The notes below the pieces were generated by a model. That model did not search any database, was not told the DNA's origin, and saw only the letters and a program-made list of their open reading frames with translations. From the NCBI GenBank assembly GCA_032718475.1, contig JAUCBJ010006445.1, forward strand, positions 1 through 47,892: a stretch of DNA of 47,892 nt, given 5' to 3'. Numbering within the stretch: position 1 is the stretch's first letter; every line of letters starts with the position of its first letter. Source of the DNA: Nemertoderma westbladi. Its lineage: Eukaryota; Xenacoelomorpha; Nemertodermatida; Nemertodermatidae. Positions 26,501-38,500 of the stretch are shown here, piece by piece. The position numbers were made by a program, and so were the translations under genes.

Positions 26501-29500
26501 TCATATGTGAAGTGAATCTGCGCTTTACTCCCCAGAATCCACAATCACCTCTTCACGGATAGAGATAAACATGAATCCGTGTTTTACTCCCCTTGGGACT
26601 GTCATATAGATATGACTGAAAACCTACAGTCTGTAACGCATCGATAACTGGTTATATAATGCGTTACAGAGGAGACATGCCCTATCTGTAACGCACTGCA
26701 CTGTAACGGTGACGCGTTACAGATGGTTGACAAAAACACTTACCACCGCCATACATCATAGGTGTTTATTTATCACATTAACTCTTGGGGTTGATGCGGC
26801 ATAAATTCAAATTGCCTTTCCACACGTACCATTATACTTGTATGAGATTAATATTATCAAAATCTATGGCCACATTTGTAGCGTTACAGATATGGACGTT
26901 TATGCTTTCTATATTGACTTTGTTAAACATAAATGCTTCCCAAATGAGATTACCTTACCCTTTGTATGTGATATTTGGCCTATATATGATAGAAACCCTG
27001 TTGATTCTAAATATATCAAAACTGTAAACCCACAGTTACTACTTCAGATTCTAGACGTAAATGTTACAGATGTGACACAAAAATTGAAAAATCCATGCCC
27101 ATTTTATGTATCGATCTCAAATGGTTCAACATGAATATTATGGCCTGAAATATATCGGAAAAGAAAGCAAAACATCTAAGCTTCCCAACAATATATAGGT
27201 TTTCTATATATTTGCTACTTGGAGTGATAAAATTTACAGTTGTTTGTGGTCTTGTCATGTAAGGGACAACTGATTTTCACGATATTTCAGTCTTTAATGC
27301 GGCATATCTTTTGACAGCCTTTACAGATTTTCATAATTTTTTGTGCGTAAGCTGCGCAAATAAATTAGCTACAAAATAATATATAACTTTATTATATACG
27401 TTTAAAACGCATTTAAAATTATATCGTAACTTCCGGACAAACCATTGGCCACTTTTAAGCTTATTGACCCTTATATTACTTTATACTACCTGCAAAGCTA
27501 TAGTGCTAAGATTGTTCTAGTAAACATATTTTCTCGTATATATTGACTAAGATAATGGGAAATAAATTCCTAATCCGTATTTAATTAGTGTTTGTATTTG
27601 CGTCTACTTGCGCACTTGTTTTGAGACGTTTTTTTAGTAAGTTCTTCGAACGTTTCTTCAGACGGAAAAACTGGCCTAAAAAAGTGGGTGAAACCATTGA
27701 AGTTAACATTAACAGAATAAAATATATAATTCCAGAACAAAACATGCACTTACGCTATTTAAACATTGAATTACAAAATTGTGTTCAGTAAATAAATATA
27801 GTACATGTACAGTTAGTAGCTAAAGTTTACAGTAGAATACAATAGATACAAAAAATAAACTATCTAAAATGGGTTGAGTGGCTAGTAGTAGTCGAGAGTC
27901 AATCTAGTAAAAAACCCATAAGTATTCGCAATCAATCCGAACCACATATTTTGGATTCTATATTTACCTTTTTAATGCCCAAAACAAAGTGTATAAAATT
28001 TTAATTTACGGAATGGAATATTCATGGAAGTTCTGCGTAAATTTGCAAACCCAAGCCAAACAGAAGGAACATTAGGGAAGAGTAAGTAGCAAATTAGTGA
28101 TGTTCCAGAATAATTTAATTAATTTCACAATAAGCTGTGATTCAATAGGAAATTAGTAATATTTACACTGGCGTGTTACACATTAATTGCTATATCTCGG
28201 AAACTAGAAGTCGCATCAAATTTTTAAATATATCAAAAACTTCACGATATATTAAGGTAACTGTTGTAAAAAAATCAGACATTTCCACTGCAAGGAAATT
28301 TCATAATTTCCATTAACTAATTATTCGTTAGCGAAGATTTTTCACATAATTAAATTGTGATTGCTCTATTGATTTTAGTAGGAGTAATTTATTTATTTGT
28401 AAAAGTTTAAAAGCCACAATAGTTTATATAATATAACAAATAAAGTGTTTTGGGGATAAGGGTTTTCGAGGTCGATAGATCCGATGGGCGAGGATACATC
28501 CACCCGTTTAGTAGAGAAGTTGTGTAAAGTTCCTTATATTGTACCAGCAAAATTGGTATTAAAAATGGATAAATTATTAGACAAATTTCCGTTTCTCTGG
28601 AAACTAAATTGGTAACTATATAGAAGTGCATACTTCTGTCAATCGATAGGCATTAGGTTCATTAGGTCCATTGGCTGTATCAAATTTGGAGAAAATCCCA
28701 CCAATAGACCCCTCGTTGTTATGTAAAATACATGTCGCTACGGAAAGAAACAGGAAATTGAAAGTGATCCGCATAATATATTTTATAGAATTTTTTGGGG
28801 GGGTTTTAACAAGGTAATGTAGAATAAAAAAATTGTGTTTGGTTGAATGGCGAATTTGTTATGGGTTGACACCCTTTTTTGGCTAGATTAACTCGCCTAT
28901 AGCAACATAATTAACATGAAAAGGTGTGCATTAAAATTAAGAGCATTTTCTCCACATATTATTTTACTATTCCTAAAAATAGGAACTATTTAATCTCTTA
29001 AAATAAGAGATTATAAATCACGAACTATAATAAAAAAATAGTTTGCATCCAGTCCCAGTCAGCATCCAGTCCCACACGGCTGCATGGCCTTTTAGATTAT
29101 TGATAATGATAACATTCAATCGTGTATTCTCACTTTTTTTTTGTACAAATCGGTTGAATATAATGAATGACGCTACCATAGGACAGACGTTGGATAGGGT
29201 AAAGAATGTTGGTATGTTACTAGATATCCCAAGCATCGCGACTTTAATAGCTGTACCTAGTGTTACAGCGATAATATGGAGACTAGTAGACAACCGAAGG
29301 GATGAACTTCGACTTAAGGAGAAGAGGAGACATTATTGGACGGATAGACTTCTTAACGACCGTCCATGGTTACTGGCGGGACCCAAATGGCACTGCGCCA
29401 CATCAAAACATGTTAGTATACTTGGACGAAAACATAACTGTTTCTAAAGTGCAATGCTTATTGAAGTTTTTCAATGATTAAAAACAAATAAAATATCGGT

Positions 29501-32500
29501 TACTAATTTAGGAAAATTCGAATGGAAACACTACCGATAGAAGTAGAAACAATAAATGGAAGACAGAAGTAGAAAATAAAACGATTGTTTTACAAGAACC
29601 GAGGATTCGAATACAGCGATGGCTTGCACCGTTAAGTCAAACAATTAAAGAGAAGATTTACTGGACTGGGAGAGACGGGAAAACTCAAGTAAGTGGTAAA
29701 ACCATTAGTGGCAAAACGCTGCACATAAGTGCGAAACACTAATAAATCAATCCGTTAGTACTTGGTGTGAGTGTAGTAGACAATAGACATTAACAGGGAC
29801 CAGAGTTGGTGTGAGTGTAGTAGACATTAACAGGGACCAGAGTTGGTGTGAGTGTAGTAGACATTAACAGGGACCAGAGTTGGTGTGAGTGTAGTAGACA
29901 TTAACAGGGACCAGAGTTGGTGAGTGTAGTAGACATTAACAGGAACCAGAGTTGGTGTGAGTGTAGTAGACATTAACAGGGACCAGAGTTGGTGTGAGTG
30001 TAGTAGAGATTAACAGGGACCAGAGTTGGTGTGAGTGTAGTAGACATTAACAGGGACCCGAGTTGGTGTGAGTGTAGTAGACATTAACTGGGGCCAGAGT
30101 TGGTGTGAGTGTAGTAGACATTAACAGGGACCAGGGTTGGTGTGAGTGTAGTAGACATTAGCAGGGACCAGAGTTGGTTTGAGTGTAGTAGGCATTAACA
30201 GGGACCAGAGTTGGTGTGAGTGTAGTAGACATTAACAGGGACCAGAGTTGGTGTGAGTGTAGTAGACATTAACAGGGACCAGAGTTGGTGTGAGTGTAGT
30301 AGACATTAACAGGGACCAGAGTTGGTGAGTGTAGTAGACATTAACAGGAACCAGAGTTGGTGTGAGTGTAGTAGACATTAACAGGGACCAGAGTTGGTGT
30401 GAGTGTAGTAGAGATTAACAGGGACCAGAGTTGGTGTGAGTGTAGTAGACATTAACAGGGACCCGAGTTGGTGTGAGTGTAGTAGACATTAACTGGGGCC
30501 AGAGTTGGTGTGAGTGTAGTAGACATTAACAGGGACCAGGGTTGGTGTGAGTGTAGTAGACATTAGCAGGGACCAGAGTTGGTGTGAGTGTAGTAGACAT
30601 TAACAGGGACCAGAGTTGGTGTGAGTGTAGTAGACATTAACAGGGACCAGAGTTGGTGTGAGTGTAGTAGACATTAACAGGGACCAGAGTTGGTGTGAGT
30701 GTAGTAGACATTAACAGGGACCAGAGTTGATGTGAGTGTAGTAGACATTAACTGGGACCAGAGTTGGTGTGAGTGTAGTAGACATTAACAGGGACCAGGG
30801 TTGGTGTGAGTGTAGTAGACATTAACAGGGACCAGAGTTGGTGTGAGTGTAGTAGACATTAACAGGGACCAGAGTTGGTGTGAGTGTAGTAGACATTAAC
30901 AGGGACCAGAGTTGGTGTGAGTGTAGTAGACATTAACAGGGACCAGAGTTGGTGTGAGTGTAGTAGACATTAACAGGGACCAGAGTTGGTGTGAGTGTAG
31001 TAGAGATTAACAGGGACCAGAGTAGGTGTGAGTGTAGTAGACATTAACAGGGACCAGAGTGGATAGACATTAACAGGGACCAGAGTGGAGAGATAGAGGT
31101 GGGTCAATGGTGTGGTGAGACACAGGGGGGGGGGGGGGGGTACAGTATGGTGGAGAGATGTGGGGGGGGGGGGGGGGGGGTGGCGTGGGTAGGAGACAGG
31201 GGTTGGGCTAAACTTGACGCAAATCCCACCTCGGCGAATAAATTTCTCGTGTGAATGATAAATTATTAATTAAGGGAAAGGAACAGGTTACCGTAGCACG
31301 TTACTCTAACCAAAACAATATACTATAGTGAAAGAACAAGTTACAGTTTAACTTTTGGGGCTAATCTGCTGTAATTTGCGTCGATTTTCCCCTGGATAGG
31401 GGTGAATTTTGAGTGCATCGAAAGTGGTGGGGATGGGGGAGGGAGGGAGGGGGGGTGGGGGGGGGGGGGGGGGGCAGTTCAAAACGGAGCACCAAACATA
31501 GTATTATATCGGTAAATAAACCGGTTAGTGAGGATGCTGTTGTTTTAGGTAAAAATATATCTCCAACCTTTAACGCCTGTCCGACAACTAACTTACAAAA
31601 TACTTATGATTTACTTCAAAATGATGCCGATGAGCCTAATGTTACACCAGTAACAGCCTCTTTCACTGCTCCGGTACAGTCTGATATATAAATACCGGTA
31701 ATTTTGTGCGTAAAAATATTTATTTATTTTTTTTTATTATTATTACTTTCATACATGTTTTTATACATAATTAGTAAATTTTAAACAGTGGCCAAAATTG
31801 ATTTGTTTATAATATTTATTTCTATAATGGCGACAGTAGTATATTCATGAGTTTGTGGTATGAAATTAGCTTCATTTAACTGTAACTCTGTGCGTACTTC
31901 CCATTCCAGATATGTAATACGTGAACTATATGACCTATCGTGCGATATTATTTTTATTCAGGAGATTATGCTTCCCACCCAAGAACTGGGGCTTTTGAAC
32001 GATTTGGATAACATATATTTTGGAAGAGGTATATCATCTGTAGATATCACAACCCACCTCCTCAAAGGTAGACAGACCACATGGTGGTTTAGGAATTTTA
32101 TATAAAAAGGAAATAGCTAATCATGTTGAAATAATTACTAGAATTTTTTGAATTAGACTAAATCTAGTCAATCCGTGATGTTCTTAAATCTATATCTACT
32201 TTATCAATGTGCGTTAGTGCCGCACACGGTTCCATGTGGTTTGCACTGACGCTGCACGTTCATTTCTTACAGACGTGTTTGTGCAGTATGACATGGCGGT
32301 CTCTGACAACATGCCTATAATTATCGATTTCAGTTTTACTTTTCCAATTATACCTGAAACAACTAATCCAAATTTTTCGGATGAGGGTATCAATGACGTC
32401 ACTGATTGGACTAAAGTCTCGCAACCACATATTGATGCATACTGTCAATTACTAAACTCTCTTATATCCAAGATTGCAATCCCGAATCCGTTGACTGGTT

Positions 32501-35500
32501 GTACGGATGGTAAGTGCGGTAGCCCGGAACATTTACATTGTATTGATGAGTTTTATATTCAAATAATTTCGGCTATTAAATCTGCCGCTCATACTACACT
32601 GCCTAAAAAGCCAAATTTGATTCTAGTGAGAATAAACCTATTCCAGGATGGAATGAATACATTAAAACTTACAACTGTCCGAAGTTTGGTGCCTCTTTAA
32701 TCAATATATACGATCAAAGTGCTCGTTTAAGCGTATGATGCGGCATTGTAAATTAAATGAGCTGTAGATTCGTTCGAACCGTTTAGAGTCTCTAATAATA
32801 TTATGAATAATTTCTGGTCCTATGTTAAAAAAACGGTAGCTCCAAGGTACCACATCTGTCATCCAAAATAGGCCCATCAGTAGGTGAGCAAAATATTTGT
32901 AATTTTTTCAAAAATAAATTAGCAAATCTATCCAACTCAGTAAATGATGATTTATTATAATCTACTGTTGAAAAGAAATTACAAAGCATTATTTTTTCTC
33001 ATGATATGCTTGTAACGGACGTTGAAGTCGCTATTTCTATCGGTAAAATTGCCAATGGCAAATGGGGAGGTTGTGTCTCTGTAGCGTTTACCGTTACCAG
33101 CGGTACCAAACAGGGGGGCATCTTATCTCCTAGCTTAACTTGTATGTAGATCATCTTAGTCTGCAATTTACATTGTCAGGTGTCGGCTGTATTGTTAATG
33201 GGCAGCGCGCGAACCATTTTATATATACGGATGACCGTAATCTTGTTTCAAACTCTGTTCATGGTCTCAAAAAACTCATTGAAATTTATGAAAATTATAC
33301 AGACTCCCATTCCATTAAAGTTAATGTGAAAAAATAAAAATTCATGGTATTCACACCTAAATCTAATAAATCTTACTGATAAATACAATGTATATTCATG
33401 GTTCATATCTAGAAACGGTGATAAATATAAATATTAAGGACACATAATTCATAACAGCACTGATGACGACTTTGATATTTTAAATCAACTGCACAGTCTT
33501 TATAAACGTGGCAATCTTCTCATTTCTAAATTCAAATATTGCTCCAGGTGAGTTAAACGAAAAATGTTTCAAAGTTTCTGCTCACAATTTTACTGTAATT
33601 CACTCTGGTACAGACGAAATTTCAGTATCGGCATGTATAACAAGCTTCGCTTGGTGGACTATAATAATATAGCCAGACGTTCGGCTAGTTCGGCTATTAT
33701 AGCTATGATTGTAGTATATCTCTTATGTTTGGAGATCTAAACCTACAAAAATTATGCCAAATCCGTTTTAAATCTATAAAATCTCGAGAAAGGGGGGGGG
33801 GGGGGGGGGGGGGGGCTGGACGCAAAACCCGCCTTGGCGAATTAATATCCCAACTCAATGTTAAATTCTCACTTTAGGGAAATGAGCAGGTTACAGTAGC
33901 ACGATATTTTAACCAAAACAATAAACTAAGCACAATAGAACAGGCTACAGTTTTATTTTTAAGAATAATCAGCTGTTATTTGCGTCGAATTTCCCCTGGA
34001 GAGGGATGAATTTTATTGAGTCCAGTCCCCCACCCCCCCCCCCCCCCCCCCTATCTCTCTTTTTGACCTCTTTCTCTTTGTTAATTCTAACGATAATATC
34101 ATTATTCGGACAATTGCATGGGCAACTATTCATACAAGTAGAATAACAGAGTCTATTTTGCTTTTGTAAAGGTTATTATTATGTATATAGAGTAGGTAAT
34201 GTATGTAAATAAGTCATATAGTGTTACTGTTTTCCTTTTTTTGTGCTTCTCGTCAATCGTACTCTGCCTATATTTGTTTGTCTTACTGTATTTTAATTTT
34301 TTTTTTACTGCAATGTATTTTATATGGACTGATCTTATTGTCTGGGATAAATAAATAAATAAATGTACACTTACAATTATTGATATGATGATTATGTGGA
34401 ATGAGTAATATGAAACGGTATTAACCTGTCAATCAAAGCATCCCACCAACAAATGAGTAACTCAATCACTGACACTGGGCACTGAGGGCACCTACCCATC
34501 CCACCCACCTTATCTCTCCCAATCACATTATTGGCTAAGTTTACCCGGACTGTACTTGTACAAGCAATTCATTATCATTTTGGTTCAGAATTAGGATGAG
34601 GATAGGGAATGTGTTGAGTGGAATAGGATTAGGATACACTCAGATAAGAATTAGCGGCAAACTTCCAAGCCTGTGTGACGCATACTTACATCACCGTTGA
34701 GAACGAAACAACACTAACAAATTGCGAGAGATTAATTTAGAAACATTTGCATGGCCATTAATCTGGAATCGTTGGGTTTCTTTCATTCTAGATTTACTAC
34801 CGGGACGGGCCCCTGCTAACCGCCGAGACCAGGGACCTAGTACAGACCTTCCCCAGTCGTTTTACGATGACCACTGGGAGCTTGTTCAACCAATCGGAAG
34901 CGAGAACGTCTGTTCTGGTGTCCAATCCGTGGTTTGGAAGTCATCCAGACCTGGAGGGGGAGGCCAGTGCGACCCGCAGACACGTGATGGATCACCGAAG
35001 ACACGTGATGGATCCCGCAACTCACAGACGGGACAACCAACCATGCAATAACTCGTGGAACATAAAACGTTTGCCAATGGGGCCGAGAGAGAGTCTAAGT
35101 TTCGGTTCAATAGACTTAAATTAAAATAGGAAACGAGTTACAATTACATAAGGCCGGTGCGCGTACGATTGTGCGGTACTGATATGACACGAGTAATTAA
35201 TTGTATTATTCAGATTTTTGTAATTTGTAAAATTTTGAAATTTGTAAATTAATTTTTGAGTAAAACGTATATAAATATAATACCACCTGGTTTTTTGTGA
35301 ATTATTCAACCAACTTTGGAAAACTGATAATATAAAATAATAATAGTAATATATAACAATAATGTAAAAATAATAGTATAATTTATAATTACTTATAATT
35401 AATATAATTACTTATTTAATGGGAGTAAGTAAGTTAACTTTCATTATCTGTGAGACATTTTTATACAAGCGAAGCGAGCTCAATATGTTATCTGTTTGAT

Positions 35501-38500
35501 TTTCTCGTTTTAATAATAATAATAATAAACAAAAATATATAAGACGGCAAGACGCCTATAATCTATTAATAAATTAGTTCAAAGGCGCCAATTAACAAAT
35601 TAAAAAACTATAAAATTTAAACAGTCAGTGGAACGCACAGTCTGTATAATAGAATTGGGATTTTAGATCTCGACGGAAAACTTATAATTCTGTTGCGGTT
35701 CACAGATGAAGTGGCAAACTCATAAAAACAGTCAAAGCGGCGAAGGAAACCGTAGGAAATTAGGTTGTATTGCGGAACTTTGAGGGTCCAGAGACAATTA
35801 TATTTTTTAATTATATAGATTGAAGATTCTTTTTTTTAAAGAACAACACAAAGTGAACCGTATTATACTAGAGGGACTGAGACTCACGGAATCCTTGACA
35901 GCAATGAACCCGTGACACAACCACCGACGGGTGGACCCATCGCGACAGATGTAACTGAATCCGCGATCCATGTTGCGGTCCGGGGCGCAGAAGGAGACCT
36001 TCTCGATGGTCTGATCCACGATGAGTTGCTTGTCCTCGTCGACAACTCGCAACGAATCCGAGGAGACCCACAGCATAGCGCGGGACTTTTTCTTACCATT
36101 CTGGGGAGTGAAAAAAAAAGTTAATTACCATCGGATTTATAACTTATTCAAAAACACTCGCGTCAAGAATCGCGATGAGTATAGGATTGATCGTGGGATG
36201 TTCCTACCAGAGCAGTGAGATTATATTATAAATACCACCAGTACAGCTCAGTACAGCAGTATACAGTACAGGACGGAGGCATCCAAAGAGGAATAATACG
36301 GTATTCCCCAGAGATCAGAAACGTAATTTGGTGTAACAAGCGAGAGCGCGTCACAGTGCATAAACACACAGTGCAGGAGCTACGGGAGATTTCTTTATAC
36401 GGGAAATGTGTTTAATAATTATATGAAATAAATAAATTGGAGTTTGGGAGATACGATATGCAACTTAAGACTGCCAGACTGCCTGTTCAGTAGAAGTGGA
36501 TTAGGTGGGATAGTGAATGTCAGGGAAAAGAGGCTGAACTGGTTAGCGCTACTGATGAGGCCTGATAGGCTGAAACGTACGTATAGCGCTGGTTCAACCC
36601 CCGGTGACCCGCTTTCTCATTTTTTTCCATTTCTGAACAAAACCATAATATTACATATTTAATTATATTATCATTCTATATTAATTAGTATCCACCTAAT
36701 TAGATAATAATTTATTCACTAAATATTATTATTCTAAAAATAATCATTATTTATTATTAAGGCGTAATTTAAACTTACAGTCTGAACTGAAACTAACTCT
36801 TTTCCGATTTACTGACCTGCCCATTAACTTTCGTTTGTTGGTTTGGTTCCCCAAAAGCTACATGTGTATCCTGTTCCTTTACAAACCTAATCCTTTATGC
36901 TACGGGACCTCATACGCTCCTGGAACCTAACCTATCATTGGTGACGTATCACGGTGGAACCTGAAGAGGCAGGCCTTACTACCATTTGGAACTTATCGCG
37001 ACAAATCAAACAGTCCGTTAAGACAATCAAGGTAGTAAGAACCGAGCCTAACCATTTTAGTGATTGTAATTATTTTTTTAGTAAAAATAATGATTATAAT
37101 TAGAGAATAAATTAAATTAAACGTCGATAAATTATTTTTAGTGGATTTGCAATATGTTATAGTTATTAATGAATTATTTAGTGGTGGGTGATTACTTTCA
37201 GTGATTTTGGCGTCAGATTCAGTGAAAATTTCATATTTTAAATGTCATTATTTTTAGTGAGTCGAAAAATAGGTGCCTTATTTAATTGTATTGTTTTCTA
37301 TTATTATGGAATATTCGGGGTCGAGGTATTACATTTCATCTACATATTATAACTTATTGAAAACTAAATTTGGTAACGCATCACAGGCCACACAAAATAA
37401 ACTTAATAAATTGTCCAAATATCCAGACACCAATAATCCTGAAAACAGTATTAAATAAATACATAAAAAGATCGGTGTGCACTGCCACTTCGCGAAACAA
37501 TACCTCGCCAAACTTTAATGTCAGCCAAACCAGGTGCTAGTTCGCCCACACTCTTTAAACATGTATCGGAATCATTGAGAAATGGGCGAATGTTGTTGGC
37601 GTTGGCGCTAGAGGAAGGACGAACAGTGACCAGCAAATCTAATACGTTGTTTCTGTAGGGTGATGCTCTGTTTCACAAGTGGGTCTCATAGGTAATTAGG
37701 GGCCATTGGACTATACATATTAACTCATATGGATAAGTTGTAAAGTTAGTATCCATGACCACACCATCAACAGATCCTAAATAATCGTAAAGTATTTATA
37801 ATCTATTATTATTAGATGACAATCTATTAACATTTTAAATTTTATTGAATAATTTAAAAGCTATCGCTTTTGTTAGTAACTTGTTACATCTAATACATCA
37901 CTACCAACAGCATCACTTATATATTAGGCGAGGCGTCTTTGATGTCTATCCCGCAACCAGTAAAAGTATACGTCTCTAACGACTCGTTACACCACGTAAT
38001 TAAAAATTAATCACATTAAGACTTATTGTATGCGAACCCAAAGACCAAAGGATGTTTATATGGTTGTATAACATTCTTCAGGGATGGTTCCCAGGCAGGT
38101 AATTGCTTCTGAGTTCTATTATTACATTGCGGAGACTGGAGGTAGATTTATTATCGCGGTACGTCACTTTGTATTCGAACTGCGACACAACTTCGCGCAG
38201 CATGTGAAGGCGGCCGGTATAACAGGACAGGTTACTACATGAATGTTAGCTGATCTGGGTGAAATTCACGAGCAGTGGGTCGTTATTGGTAATCCATTGC
38301 TTGATTATAAATATTATAAAAAGATATGAACTCCTTTAACAAATATTTTCAATATCCCATATTGAAAAGTCAATCGGCATCTCGTCGATTTAATGTCGTT
38401 CATGACGTATTAAGAACATCGGATAATATCATTTGACTTAAAATGCGTTCCTTAATATTTACAGCGTTTAAAGGAAATGAGTTGAACATAATAATAAACG

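Larger units (their letters stand above)
31490..34366 (+). mobile_element. Degenerate CR1/L2-like non-LTR retrotransposon (LINE)
   Basis: Pieces follow LINE order on the plus strand. A possible ORF1 tail (31500-31691) is followed by an endonuclease start (31860 onward, SFNCNSVR and FIQE). Next come the linker region (32236-32700) and reverse transcriptase with [10 protein letters not shown] and a YTDD box at 33224-33235. The C-terminal RGNLLISKF region lies near 33510, and the tail ends in TAAATAAATAAATAAA at about 34350-34366. Multiple frameshifts, stops and deletions make it dead. A MITE (33792-34051) is inserted near its 3' end. Confidence 0.85.

Noticed and set aside
36591-36610. A complete tRNA gene
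   Set aside because: Only a box-B-like match. The stems and the rest of a cloverleaf are not formed.
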